DNA of 64,000 nucleotides from Actinospica sp035552695 (GTDB lineage Bacteria > Actinomycetota > Actinomycetes > Streptomycetales > Catenulisporaceae): assembly GCF_035552695.1 (NCBI RefSeq), contig NZ_DASZKT010000116.1, positions 1 through 64,000 of the forward strand, given 5' to 3'. Positions 34,302-43,275 of the stretch are shown here, one piece after another. How positions within the stretch are numbered: position 1 is the first letter of the stretch; every line of letters starts with the position of its first letter. The notes beneath the pieces are model-generated. The model was not told the DNA's origin and searched no databases. It worked only from the letters and a program-made list of their open reading frames with translations. Made by a program: the position numbers and the translations under genes.

Positions 34302-36830
34302 GTGCCGGCGCGGCACGCGGAGAGCAGGGAGAGCGAGCTGGATACCGCGAAGCCCGAGGAACGGCGGCGACACCGGGTACCCGGGTCCACGTACCGCGTA
34401 CAGCTGTCCGAGGGCATGACTTTCGACGACCTGTTAGCCCAAGTGGATTACCTCGACCGGCTCGGCGTCACTCATGTGTACCTATCGCCGATCCTGCAGG
34501 CCACCGCCGGGTCCACCCACGGCTACGACGTGATCGACCACGACCGGATCGCCGACGGCCTCGGCGGCGAGGTCGCGCTGCACCGGCTCGCCGCGGCCCT
34601 GCACGAGCGCGGGCTCGGCGCGATCGCCGACGTCGTGCCCAACCACATGGCCGTGCCGGTGCCGGAGAAGGGCAACCGCGCGCTGTGGTCGGTGCTGCGT
34701 GAGGGCCCGGAGTCGCCTTTCGCCGCCTGGTTCGACGTGGACTGGTCCGCGCAGGACGGCGCGCTGCTGCTGCCCGTGCTCGGCCGCCGGATCGGCGAGT
34801 GCCTGCGCACCGGTGAGCTGCACGCGGACCGCTCCGACGCGGCCGTCGCCGAGTTCGGCGGCCCGGTGCTGCGCTACTTCGGGCACGTCTTCCCGCTGCG
34901 TCCCGGCACCGAGGAGCTGGAGCCGCCCGAGCTGCTGCGCGCCCAGTTCTACCGGCCGGCGTACTGGCGGGTCGCGGCCGAGGAGCCCGGCTACCGCCGC
35001 TTCTTCGACATCAGCAGCCTGATCGCGATCCGGGTCGAGGACCCCGGCGTGCTGCACGCCACCCACCGGCTGCTGCTCGAGCTGGTGGACGACGGCACGC
35101 TCGACGGGCTGCGCATCGATCACCCGGACGGCCTCGCCGACCCGCGGGGCTACCTGAGCTTCCTGCACGGCGCCACGGGCGGCGCGTGGACCGTCGTGGA
35201 GAAGATCCTCGGGGCCGACGAGCAGCTGCCCGCCGACTGGGAGTGCGCCGGGACCACGGGCTACGACGCGCAGCGGGCGATCGCCGCGGTGCTCACCGAC
35301 CCCATCGGCGCCGAACGCGTCGTCGCGCTCTACTCGGGCCTGACCGGCTCGGCCCAGGAGTTCGGGCCGGTGGCCAGGCAGGCGCGGCTCGGCGTGCTCG
35401 ACACCGTGCTGCGCGCCGAGGTGGACCGGCTCGTCGAGGTGCTCGTCGCGATCTGCCACACCGAGCTGGAGCTGCGCGACCACACCCAGGCCGGACTGCG
35501 CGAGACCGTCAGCGCCCTGATCGCGAACCTGCGGGTCTACCGCGCGTACACGGTCCCCGGCGAGTCCGCTCCCGCCGAATCGGTGATGCGGGTCGAGGCG
35601 GCGGCGAAGGCGGCGGCCACGACCCTCCCGGCCGAGCGCCACGAGACGCTGAACCTGGTCCGCGACCTCGCGCTCGGCCGCGTCGGCCCGCGCGACGAGC
35701 CGCGCGACGAGTTCCAGGTGCGCTTCCAGCAGACCTGCGCCGCGGTGATGGCGAAGGGCGTCGAGGACACGGCGTTCTACCGGTGGACGGCGTTGCCCAG
35801 CGCCTCCGACGTGGGCGGCGAACCGACCGAGCCGGCGATGTCGTCCGCCAGGTTCCACGGCTTCTGCGCGCTGCGGCAGTCCGAGTGGCCCGCCGCGATG
35901 ACGGCGCTGAGCACGCACGACTCCAAGCGCTCCGAGGACGTGCGCGCCCGCCTGGCCCTGCTCACCGAACTCCCCGACGAATGGGCCGCCGCGCTGGCCG
36001 GATTCCAGGTCGCCGTGCGCGCCACGACCACGCCCCCGGACGCCCCCGACCCGGCGGACGAGTACCTGCTCTGGCAGACGCTGTTCGGCGCCTGGCCGAT
36101 CGACGCCGACCGGCTGCTGACATACCTTCGCAAAGCCCTGCGGGAGGCGAAGGGCCGCACCTCGTGGAGCGCGCCCAACGAGGCGTACGAGGACAGGGTG
36201 CTGGGCTTCGCCGAGGCCGCGCTGGAGAGCCCGAAGGTCCGCGCCGAACTGGGCACCTTCACCGACCACCTCGCCCCCTACGTCCGCAGCAATATCCTGA
36301 CTCAGAAGCTGGTCCAGCTGACGATGGCCGGGATTCCCGACGTCTACCAGGGCACCGAATCAGAGTTCTGGGCGCTCACCGACCCGGACAACCGCCGCCC
36401 CGTGGACTTCCCCGCCCTGCGCGCCCTGCTCGACGAGGCGGACGCGTACTCCTCTCCGGGCTACCTCCCCGCCCCCACCGCCAAGATCCTCATCACCTCC
36501 CGCGCCCTGCGCCTTCGCCGCGAGCGCCCCGAGTGGTTCGCCCCCGAAGCGCCGCAGACCCCGCTGTTCCCGATCGGCCCGGCGGCGGACCACGCGCTCG
36601 CGTTCCTGCGCGGCGAGCACGTCGCCGTCATCGGCACGCGGCTGTCCGTGGGCCTCGAACGCGCGGGCGGCTGGCGCGACACGACGCTCTCCCTGCCGCC
36701 CGGCCATTGGCGCTGCCGGCTGAGCGGCCGCGAATACCACGTCGACGGCCAGGCCGGGATCGGGGTGCCGCTCGGCGCGTTGACGGAGGAACTTCCGGTC
36801 GCGCTACTCGTCCGCGAGGATGCCTCGTGA
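34302..36830 (+). CDS. treY: Malto-oligosyltrehalose synthase
   Basis: 842 residues if the GTG at 34302 is used; no ATG exists before the conserved start (STYRVQLSEGMTFDDLL), so initiation is uncertain. GH13 family: THGYDVIDH (region I-like), DVVPNHM, the catalytic DGLRIDHPDGL with Asp273, and TGYDAQRAI. TreY isomerises the reducing end of maltodextrins into an alpha,alpha-1,1 bond to give maltooligosyltrehalose. The gene overlaps treZ by 4 nt (GTGA), forming the TreYZ route from glycogen to trehalose in the cytosol. Codon 45 is TTA (34434-34436), rare in such genomes, so translation may depend on the bldA-type leucine tRNA. Confidence 0.93.
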   Translation: MPARHAESRESELDTAKPEERRRHRVPGSTYRVQLSEGMTFDDLLAQVDYLDRLGVTHVYLSPILQATAGSTHGYDVIDHDRIADGLGGEVALHRLAAALHERGLGAIADVVPNHMAVPVPEKGNRALWSVLREGPESPFAAWFDVDWSAQDGALLLPVLGRRIGECLRTGELHADRSDAAVAEFGGPVLRYFGHVFPLRPGTEELEPPELLRAQFYRPAYWRVAAEEPGYRRFFDISSLIAIRVEDPGVLHATHRLLLELVDDGTLDGLRIDHPDGLADPRGYLSFLHGATGGAWTVVEKILGADEQLPADWECAGTTGYDAQRAIAAVLTDPIGAERVVALYSGLTGSAQEFGPVARQARLGVLDTVLRAEVDRLVEVLVAICHTELELRDHTQAGLRETVSALIANLRVYRAYTVPGESAPAESVMRVEAAAKAAATTLPAERHETLNLVRDLALGRVGPRDEPRDEFQVRFQQTCAAVMAKGVEDTAFYRWTALPSASDVGGEPTEPAMSSARFHGFCALRQSEWPAAMTALSTHDSKRSEDVRARLALLTELPDEWAAALAGFQVAVRATTTPPDAPDPADEYLLWQTLFGAWPIDADRLLTYLRKALREAKGRTSWSAPNEAYEDRVLGFAEAALESPKVRAELGTFTDHLAPYVRSNILTQKLVQLTMAGIPDVYQGTESEFWALTDPDNRRPVDFPALRALLDEADAYSSPGYLPAPTAKILITSRALRLRRERPEWFAPEAPQTPLFPIGPAADHALAFLRGEHVAVIGTRLSVGLERAGGWRDTTLSLPPGHWRCRLSGREYHVDGQAGIGVPLGALTEELPVALLVREDAS

Positions 36831-38578
36831 CCTCGATAGAAGTCTGGGCCCCGCGCGCCCGACGGGTCGATCTGGACACCGGTGACGCCGTGATCCCGAT
36901 GAATCGCGGAGACCGCCCCGGCTGGTTCCACACCACCCTCCCGAGTGGGGCGGCCTGCTACGCCTTCCGCCTCGACGGGGGCCCCCCACGCCCCGACCCG
37001 CGCTCCCGCCGCCAGCCCCGCGGCGTGCATTCCCCGAGCGCCCCCGACGACCCCGCGGCATTCCGCTGGACCGACTCGGCATGGCGCGGTCGCCCCCTCC
37101 CCGGTGCGGTGATCTACGAACTCCACATCGGCACGTTCACCCCCGAGGGTACCTTCGACGCGGCGATGGCGAAGCTCGATCACCTCGTCGCCCTCGGCAT
37201 CGACTTCGTCGAGGTCATGCCGGTCGCGGCCTTCAACGGCGACCACGGCTGGGGCTACGACGGCGTGGCACTGTGGGCCGTGCACGAGCCGTACGGCGGC
37301 CCGGAGGCGCTGCGACGTTTCGTCGATGCCTGCCACGCCCGCGGCCTCGGCGTGCTCCTCGACGTCGTCTACAACCACCTCGGCCCGAGCGGCAACTACC
37401 TCGCCGACTTCGGCCCGTACTTCACCGACGCGCACGGCACCCCCTGGGGCGCCGCCGTGAACCTGGACGACGCGGGCTCCGACGAGGTCCGCGCGTTCAT
37501 CATCGACAACGCCCTGTTCTGGCTCCGCGACAACCACATCGACGGCCTGCGCCTGGACGCCGTCCACGCCCTCATCGACACCCGCGCCGTCCACCTGCTC
37601 GAAGAACTCTCGGCGGCCGTGGACGATCTCGCGACGCACACCGGCCGCCACCTCCATCTCATCGCCGAAACCGACCGCAACGACCCCCGGACCATAACCC
37701 CGCGCGGCGACGGCGGCCTCGGCATCCACGCCCAGTGGAGCGACGACTTCCACCACGCCCTGCACAGCGCCCTCACCGGCGAACGCCAGGGCTACTACTG
37801 CGACTTCGGCGACCTCGCAGCCTTCGGAAAAGTGCTGACCTCAGCCTTCTTCCACAACGGCACCTACTCCACCTTCCGCGCCCGCCACCACGGCCGCCCG
37901 GTAGACACCGACACCCTCGACACCACCCACTTCATCGTCTCCCTGCAAACCCACGACCAAGTCGGCAACCGCGCCCAGGGAGACCGCATCGGCGCCTCCC
38001 TCCCCGAAGGACTGCGGAAGGTAGCCGCCGCCCTGCTCCTCACCTCCCCGTTCACGCCCCAACTGTTCATGGGCGAGGAATGGGCCGCGAGCACCCCGTG
38101 GCAATACTTCACCTCCCACCCCGAGCCCGAACTCGCCGACGCCGTCCGCAAAGGCCGCCGCGCCGAGTTCGCCGCCTACGGCTGGTCCCCCGACGAGGTC
38201 CCGGACCCCCAGGACCCGGCGACCTTCGCGCGCAGCAAGCTGCATTGGCCCGAACGGACCCGCGGGCCGCACGCGGCCCTGCTCTCCTGGTACCGATCCC
38301 TCATCGCCCTCCGCAAAGCGGAACCCGCCCTCACCGACCCGACCTTCGCCCACGTGGAGGTCCACTTCGACGAGGCCGACCGCTGGATCGTCGTCCGCCG
38401 CGGCCCCCTGCACATCGCCGCCAACCTCTCGCCCGCCCCGCGCACCGTCCCCGTACCTTCGGCCGAGCCCCCCACCACGATCCTGCTCGCCTCCGCCCCC
38501 GGCGTACGCCTCGACGGCACCGCCCTCACCCTCCCTCCCGAATCCGCCGCCGTGATCCGCTGCGCCGAGCCCCGTTAG
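36827..38578 (+). CDS. treZ: Malto-oligosyltrehalose trehalohydrolase
   Basis: 583 residues from GTG inside the treY stop. N-terminal beta-domain (SIEVWAPRARRVDL, about 1-85), GH13 barrel with YELHIGTFTPEGTFDAA, DVVYNHLGPSGNY, the nucleophile Asp244 in DGLRLDAVHAL and acid Glu281 in LIAETDRND, and THDQVGNRAQGDR with the transition-state Asp. It releases trehalose from maltooligosyltrehalose made by TreY. No treX/glgX debranching enzyme or glgB is adjacent. The C-terminal sandwich is short but complete. Confidence 0.93.
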   Translation: MTSIEVWAPRARRVDLDTGDAVIPMNRGDRPGWFHTTLPSGAACYAFRLDGGPPRPDPRSRRQPRGVHSPSAPDDPAAFRWTDSAWRGRPLPGAVIYELHIGTFTPEGTFDAAMAKLDHLVALGIDFVEVMPVAAFNGDHGWGYDGVALWAVHEPYGGPEALRRFVDACHARGLGVLLDVVYNHLGPSGNYLADFGPYFTDAHGTPWGAAVNLDDAGSDEVRAFIIDNALFWLRDNHIDGLRLDAVHALIDTRAVHLLEELSAAVDDLATHTGRHLHLIAETDRNDPRTITPRGDGGLGIHAQWSDDFHHALHSALTGERQGYYCDFGDLAAFGKVLTSAFFHNGTYSTFRARHHGRPVDTDTLDTTHFIVSLQTHDQVGNRAQGDRIGASLPEGLRKVAAALLLTSPFTPQLFMGEEWAASTPWQYFTSHPEPELADAVRKGRRAEFAAYGWSPDEVPDPQDPATFARSKLHWPERTRGPHAALLSWYRSLIALRKAEPALTDPTFAHVEVHFDEADRWIVVRRGPLHIAANLSPAPRTVPVPSAEPPTTILLASAPGVRLDGTALTLPPESAAVIRCAEPR

Positions 38579-38615
38579 CTGGCCGCTGGCCTAACCGGGG
38601 CAGGTGACCTGAGGC

Positions 38616-38905
38616 TCACTCCGCCAACTGCCGGGCGATGGTGCCGGGTTCGCGGCCGGCCAGGAGCCAGCCGGCGGCGAGGGTGGCCAGCACCGGGACA
38701 CCCAGGACGAAGGCGGCGGCCAGGGTAGGGACGGGGTGTGGCTCAGGGCGTCGATATCGCGGTGTTAGATGCCGATCAGGGCCCAGGGCGGTGGCCGAGG
38801 CTCCCAGGACGACGCCTGCGCCGGCCCGGGCGCCCGATGTCGCCGCAGTCAGCTTTCGGCGCACCGCGCGGGAGGCTCCCGTGGCTGTCAGGGTCCGTAG
38901 TTCTC
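38616..38905 (-). pseudogene. ABC transporter permease (FtsX-like) relic
   Basis: The last about 95 codons of a macrolide-exporter/FtsX-type permease remain: LTATGASRAVRRKLTAATSGA, then after a damaged middle part PVPTLAAAFVLGVPVLATLAAGWLLAGREP. In the middle, one frame carries IHRDIDALSHTP preceded by a TAA stop while the flanks lie in another frame, so at least one frameshift and a stop are present. The N-terminal 90 percent of the gene is gone. Confidence 0.7.
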
Positions 38906-38938
38906 CGGCGGACTCGCCGGATGGTGCCGACCGTCATG

Positions 38939-39052
38939 CCCAGGCGCCGCGGTCTGGTCGGTGATCGCGCCGTCCCGCAGGAACGCCACATGATCATCGG
39001 CCCAGGAAGCCGGTTGCGGGTCATGCGTCACCAGGATCGCGGCGGCACCGCG
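38939..39052 (-). pseudogene. ABC transporter ATPase relic (C-terminal end)
   Basis: About 38 codons reading AAAILVTHDPQPASWADDHVAFLRDGAITDQ, the H-loop (His of VTHD) and following strand of an ABC exporter ATPase. Walker A, signature and Walker B are missing. It is fused out of frame to the PadR relic on its upstream side and precedes the permease relic, keeping the original operon order. Confidence 0.7.
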
Positions 39053-39199
39053 CTTGCGAGCTCTTCGCTGCCCTCGTCGGTGATCCGGAAGCACTTCCGC
39101 GGCCCGGCTTCGTCACCGTCGCCGGACGCGACGAGCCCGTCGCGCTCCAGACGCTGCACCGTCGTGTAGACCTGGCCGACGTTCAGCGGCCAGACATCT
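39050..39199 (-). pseudogene. PadR-family regulator relic
   Basis: About 50 codons reading DVWPLNVGQVYTTVQRLERDGLV and PRKCFRITDEG, the recognition-helix and wing region of a PadR winged helix. The start, first helices and C-terminal dimer domain are missing; the frame hits a stop at the junction with the ATPase relic. PadR genes often precede a two-gene ABC drug exporter, matching the debris downstream. Confidence 0.7.
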
Positions 39200-39210
39200 C
39201 CGGTCCCGAC

Positions 39211-40134
39211 TCAATCGTGGAATCGGGTCAGACGCTCGCTCAGGACCCGGTCGAGTGCCGCCCGTCCCGCCGGTCCCCACGCCGGCTTGCCGCCGGGCAT
39301 GCCGCGGTCCCCGTTCTGGCCCATCAGCATCAGGAAGAGGCTCTTGAGCGCGGCCAGCCCGCGGGCGCGCCGGACCGTCGGCTCGTCAGCCTTCGCGTAC
39401 GCGGCGAAGAAGCGTGCGGCCGCTCCCGCCGGCAGCAGTACCCAGGCGGCCGCCAGGTCCCACGCCGGGTCGCCGGCGCACAGGGCGCCGAAGTCGACGA
39501 CGCCCGCCAGCGTCCCGTCCGCGACGACGACGTTCGCGGGATGCAGGTCGCCGTGCACCCACACCGGCGGCCCCTCCCATCCGGGGGCCGCGGCGGCGTC
39601 GTCCCACACGGCCCGGACCTCGGCGGCGTCGGAGCCGATCGCGTCGGCGTCGACGGAGTCGAAGAACTGATAGAAGCCGTCCGTGCAGTCCCTGGGGTGC
39701 GCGCCGAAGCCCTTACCGACCGGTGCGTCGGCGGGCGCTGCCACGTGCAGCGCCCGCAGGAACGCCGCCAGGGTGTCGGCCGCGTGCTCGCCGCGGGTGA
39801 TCGACCCGTGGTCCAGCGGCAGGCCCGGCACCCACGTCATGACAGTCCAAAGCTTGGGGAAACGCTCGCAGGGCGCACCACTGCGCACCGGGACGGGGAT
39901 CGGCAGCGGTAGGCGTGGGGCGAGCAGCGGCAGCCACCGGCGCTCCTTGAGCTGGTGATCGGGGTCGGTGTCCATGCGCTGGATCCGCACGGCCAACTCG
40001 TCTCCGAGGCGCCACATCTGGTTGCCCCAGCCGCCCTCCACCTCGCGCAGGGGCAGCTCGGCCAGGTCCGGATGCTGGTCCCGCAGCAGCTCGCGGATGA
40101 GACCCGCGGTGATCTCGGTCTCGATCTCGGTCAT
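39211..40134 (-). CDS. Aminoglycoside phosphotransferase-like kinase (APH family)
   Basis: 307 residues from ATG 40134. Kinase fold: Gly-rich region EGGWGNQMWRLG, catalytic loop HGDLHPAN (His194, Asp196, Asn201) and metal Asp214 in VVDFGALCAGDPAWDLA. Family members phosphorylate aminoglycosides, macrolides, choline-like or other hydroxyl compounds with ATP or GTP. Sequence alone does not show an antibiotic target; the LERRW/IPVPVRSG stretch resembles the broad resistance-like branch common in actinomycetes. Monocistronic, 12 nt beyond the PadR relic. Confidence 0.85.
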   Translation of the reverse strand: MTEIETEITAGLIRELLRDQHPDLAELPLREVEGGWGNQMWRLGDELAVRIQRMDTDPDHQLKERRWLPLLAPRLPLPIPVPVRSGAPCERFPKLWTVMTWVPGLPLDHGSITRGEHAADTLAAFLRALHVAAPADAPVGKGFGAHPRDCTDGFYQFFDSVDADAIGSDAAEVRAVWDDAAAAPGWEGPPVWVHGDLHPANVVVADGTLAGVVDFGALCAGDPAWDLAAAWVLLPAGAAARFFAAYAKADEPTVRRARGLAALKSLFLMLMGQNGDRGMPGGKPAWGPAGRAALDRVLSERLTRFHD

Positions 40135-40394
40135 GCGGAGCAACCATATTGGGTTCGACCACGACAACGCCGTCCGACCGTTCCGACGTGCGATCGATGC
40201 GCAAGCTCCAGAGCAGAGCATCACACCATCGCTGCCGCCCCTGCGGCCGCCGCGGCCGAGGCGTGTCTAACTGCGTCCCGACGCGCCTTGGAAAAAAGTT
40301 ACGGGCCGCTGTCGATCCGGCCACGTCCTGTTCGACGTCATGATGTGCGGCGCCTCGCCACACGATGACGCGACCCGACCTGACGAGGAAGCAC

Positions 40395-41039
40395 ATGGAT
40401 CAACTGCTGAAAGTCATGAACTTCAATGTCTCGAGTGACGGAATCGGTGCCGGTGAGCACCAGAGTCTGGGGAGACCGTTCGGCTACGACCATCCCGAGA
40501 GGCTGTTCGCCTGGGCCGGAGCCACAGCGAGCTGGCCCATGCGCACGGATCCCGGGGGGAGCCGGGGCCTCGACGACTACTTCACGCGAGACTTCGCACG
40601 CAACATCGGCGCCGAGATCATGGGCCGCAACAAGTTCGGGCCCCAGCGCGGGCCCTGGCAGGACCATGACTGGCGCGGCTGGTGGGGTGACGAGCCCCCG
40701 TTCCGCACCCCGGTGTTAATCATGACGCACCACACGCGTCCGTCGTTCACGCTCTCCGACACCACGTTCCACTTCGTCGACGGCGACCCGGCCACGGTCC
40801 TCGAACGGGCGCGGGACGCGGCGGACGGCAAGGACGTCCGACTCGGCGGCGGGATTACCACCATCCGGCAGTTCCTTGACGCTGACCTCGTCGACACCAT
40901 GCATGTGGCGGTTTCGCCGGTGAAGCTCGGGCCCGGACTACGACTCTGGGAGTCCCCCGACGAACTGCTCGACCGGTTCCATCTTGAGGTCGTGCCCAGC
41001 CCGAGCGGCGTGACGCACCACCTGTTCTGGCGAAGGTGA
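40395..41039 (+). CDS. Dihydrofolate-reductase-family protein (RibD C-terminal type)
   Basis: 214 residues from ATG 40395 (GAGGAAG 3-9 nt upstream); an ATG at 40365 in frame is less likely. RibD/DHFR-like fold: VMNFNVSSDGIGAG, IMGRNKFGP, VLIMTHHTRP, LGGGITTIRQFLDADLVDTMHVAVSPVKLGPG. These YyaP/YwjB-like proteins bind NADPH and are poorly characterised; a true DHFR role is unlikely. Codon 108 is a TTA leucine codon (40716-40718), so it may be bldA-dependent. Divergent from the phosphotransferase gene with a 260-nt gap that shows no clear element. Confidence 0.82.
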   Translation: MDQLLKVMNFNVSSDGIGAGEHQSLGRPFGYDHPERLFAWAGATASWPMRTDPGGSRGLDDYFTRDFARNIGAEIMGRNKFGPQRGPWQDHDWRGWWGDEPPFRTPVLIMTHHTRPSFTLSDTTFHFVDGDPATVLERARDAADGKDVRLGGGITTIRQFLDADLVDTMHVAVSPVKLGPGLRLWESPDELLDRFHLEVVPSPSGVTHHLFWRR

Positions 41040-41312
41040 CGTGAGGACCCACTCGGGGATTGGACGAGGAACGCTTGCGCCCGGCGAGCGGCGGGCGGAG
41101 CGATGCCGAGGTTCGGGTTGACGCGCCGATGGGTTGGCCTGCCGGTGTGGCAGGCGTAGCTGTGGGCAGTTGCATGTCAGGGTACGGAGTCAGTGCGGTC
41201 GATGGCGGTTGCCCGCTGAACAGAGATCAAGTCCCGTGGCCACGGGCGCATCTCTCGGAGCGTGGCGGTATCGTCGCCGTATTGTCCAGGCCATCGGCAA
41301 GCGGAGGGAGGT

Positions 41313-41486
41313 ATGCAGACTGACCCGGAGATCGTGCAGCGCGCCGAGCAACCGTATGTGGCCATCAAGGCGAGCGTCACCATGGAGACGATCGGCACGG
41401 TCCTTCCGCAGCTGCACCCTGAGATGTTCGCGTGGTTGGATGCCCACGGAGTGCGGCCGGCGGGCGCGCCGTTCTCGAAGTACAAA
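41313..41486 (+). pseudogene. GyrI-like/effector-binding domain gene, truncated after 58 codons
   Basis: ATG 41313 follows a strong GGAGGGAGGT site. The product starts EIVQRAEQPYVAIKASVTM and reaches GVRPAGAPFSKY, matching the first third of GyrI-like (AraC effector-binding, SOUL-like) small-molecule-binding proteins. At codon 58 the similarity stops abruptly and the frame runs into unrelated Arg/Pro-rich sequence to 41588. The remaining two thirds are missing. Confidence 0.6.
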
Positions 41487-41835
41487 GGCACCCGGCGGGT
41501 TCGGGAAGCGGCCTGGGGAAACGGGCCGGTCGAAAAGCCGAAACCGCGCCCCAGGCCGACTTCATCACGGGACTGTGCCGAAGCATGACGGTTGGAACCG
41601 GCGCGGTGGCGGGCACGCTCGTCGGCTTGGGCGGGGGTGTCGTAGTAGCCCGGCAGGGCCAGCAGCACGATGCTGAAGTAGTGCCCTTGCTCCTCGTGGG
41701 ATCGTCGTCCGCTTCAAAATGGCGTCATAGGCTCAGCGGCAGGTCGGGGGGGATGAGTGATGCAGGCTCGTTCTGCGAATTTCATGCCGGGATCTTCGTG
41801 CCTCCGCGTCCCGCCGCAGGTCGCCAGCGGCGAGG
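41487..41835. other. Unassigned gene debris between GyrI relic and AAA ATPase
   Basis: On the minus strand a frame around 41560-41700 reads EEQGHYFSIVLLALPGYYDTP, which looks like real protein but matches no family I recognise, and runs antisense into the GyrI relic. No complete gene, ribosome site or hairpin is seen. Together with the truncated GyrI gene this looks like a small scar of past recombination. Confidence 0.4.
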
Positions 41836-43023
41836 CTATCGTTTCGGCCAGTGCCACGGGGGTTCGTCGAGGGGGTGGAGTCCGGCGATCAGGGTCTGTC
41901 CGGAGACCTTGGTGAGCTCGATGGTGTTCACCGGGTGATCGGCTCCGGACTCCTCGAGGAGCCGGCTCACCGCGTCGATCAGCGGTTGCGAGTGGGAGAC
42001 GACGATGAGCTGGGACTTGGCGGCCGCGGTGACGATCAGCTGGGCCAGCGGTACGAGCAGGTCCGGGTGCAGGCTCGTCTCGGGCTCGTTGAGCACCAGC
42101 AGTTCCGGCGGACGCGGGGTGAGCAGCGCAGCGACCCATAGCAGGTAGCGCACGGTGCCGTCGGACAGTTCGGCGACGCTCAGCGGGCGCGACAGTCCGG
42201 GCTGGGAGAGCCGCAGGTTGAAGCGCCCTGATTCATCGCGCGTCACGCGCAGCCGGCTTCCGGGGAAGGCCAGGTCGACGGCTGCGTCCAGCGCCGGGCT
42301 GTCGCCGATCTCACGGATCGTCTGGAGCGCTGCCGCGAGGTCGGCGCCGTCGTGGCCGAGCACGGTGGTCCTGGTGCCGATCGGGCTGTGGCGGGCGGGC
42401 GCGGCGGCGTCGGTGCGCAGGTGGTCGTAGAAGCGCCAGGAGCGGATCTGCTCGCGCAGCCGCAGCACCTCGGGCGCGCGCTGCGGGTCGGCCAGTTCGC
42501 TCAGCATGCTCTCGTAGGGACGGATCGAGTCGTAGAGCTCGGCCCACCCGCCGCGGCCCTCCCGGATCCGCGCGACGCTGTTGTGCCGGTCCGCGAGCAG
42601 CGCGGCCGGGCGCAGCACCGGCCCGCTCCACACCGCTTCGCGCTTGATGTCCGGGTCGCTGCGGAACAGGGTGGCGGTGCCGTCCGGCGGCGGCCGGTCC
42701 AGGTCGATCGCGTACCCGAAATCACTGGTCCCGCCTGCGAAGCCGAGGCGCAGGCCCGACCCGGTACGTACGGCGCTGTGCAGCGAGTGGACCTCGCTGC
42801 TGCGCTCGAGCTTGTCCGCGCCGGCCCACAACGTCGAGTCGAGCCCGCCCTCCCGGGCGAGTGCCGCCACGGTGCCGTTGCGCGAGGCGTCGGCCAGCAG
42901 CCGTAGCGCGCGATACAGGCTCGACTTCCCGCTGCCGTTCGATCCGGTGACGATGTTCAGCGGCCCGAGCGGGACCACGAGGTGGCGCAGCGACCGGTAG
43001 TTCTCCACCGCGAGTACCCGCAT
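41836..43023 (-). CDS. AAA-family ATPase (RecF/OLD-like, AAA_21 type)
   Basis: 395 residues from ATG 43023 (a GTG lies directly before it). Single ABC-ATPase-like head: Walker A GSNGSGKSS with Lys33, signature-like SVAELSDGTVRYLLW, Walker B LLVLNEPETSLHPD, H-loop VVSHSQ. The arm between the motifs is short (about 200 residues), so no long coiled coil. Such stand-alone ATPases occur in defence (OLD-like) or DNA-repair settings; no TOPRIM or nuclease gene is adjacent, so function is undecided. Lies next to the mutasome genes, with debris on its downstream side. Confidence 0.82.
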   Translation of the reverse strand: MRVLAVENYRSLRHLVVPLGPLNIVTGSNGSGKSSLYRALRLLADASRNGTVAALAREGGLDSTLWAGADKLERSSEVHSLHSAVRTGSGLRLGFAGGTSDFGYAIDLDRPPPDGTATLFRSDPDIKREAVWSGPVLRPAALLADRHNSVARIREGRGGWAELYDSIRPYESMLSELADPQRAPEVLRLREQIRSWRFYDHLRTDAAAPARHSPIGTRTTVLGHDGADLAAALQTIREIGDSPALDAAVDLAFPGSRLRVTRDESGRFNLRLSQPGLSRPLSVAELSDGTVRYLLWVAALLTPRPPELLVLNEPETSLHPDLLVPLAQLIVTAAAKSQLIVVSHSQPLIDAVSRLLEESGADHPVNTIELTKVSGQTLIAGLHPLDEPPWHWPKR

Positions 43024-43101
43024 CACGAAGTTGACGCTATCACCATGCGTGACGCCCCAATCGGGCCGGGAAGTGGTCGCCTGGACCGCGAGGTATCCCT
43101 A

Positions 43102-43167
43102 CGCTCTGGCACTCGACCGCTCTGGCACTCGACGCCGCCGGGACTCGAAATCGCCGGGACTCGAAAT
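43102..43167. repeat. Two adjoining pairs of 16-bp tandem repeats
   Basis: CGCTCTGGCACTCGAC occurs at 43102-43117 and again at 43118-43133; after GC, CGCCGGGACTCGAAAT occurs at 43136-43151 and at 43152-43167. All copies within a pair are identical, and the two unit types share the core G-G-x-ACTCGA. The array lies 73 nt upstream of the imuA-like promoter. Confidence 0.9.
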
Positions 43168-43239
43168 CGCTGCGGCCAGAAGGCGGCACTCAGATCAGCC
43201 ATCCGTTCCATCTGACCCTGCGTCAGCTATCTCTATGTT

Positions 43240-43275
43240 TTGACATACCCCGAGCGCCGGGGTGATACTGGCGCC
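43240..43275 (+). promoter_or_regulatory. Sigma-70-type promoter giving a leaderless imuA-like mRNA
   Basis: TTGACA (43240-43245, perfect -35) is followed after 18 nt by GATACT (43264-43269, -10-like). The expected transcription start falls on or within a base or two of the ATG at 43276, so the message would be leaderless. No ribosome site is seen before this ATG, which agrees. Confidence 0.65.

Noticed and set aside
39211..40134. Calling the APH-like kinase an aminoglycoside resistance gene
   Set aside because: Only the generic kinase motifs are visible; nothing in the sequence shows an antibiotic substrate.
41836..43023. AAA ATPase as part of an anti-phage defence island
   Set aside because: No TOPRIM, nuclease, helicase or other defence partner is adjacent; only gene debris and the mutasome are nearby, so a defence role is not supported.
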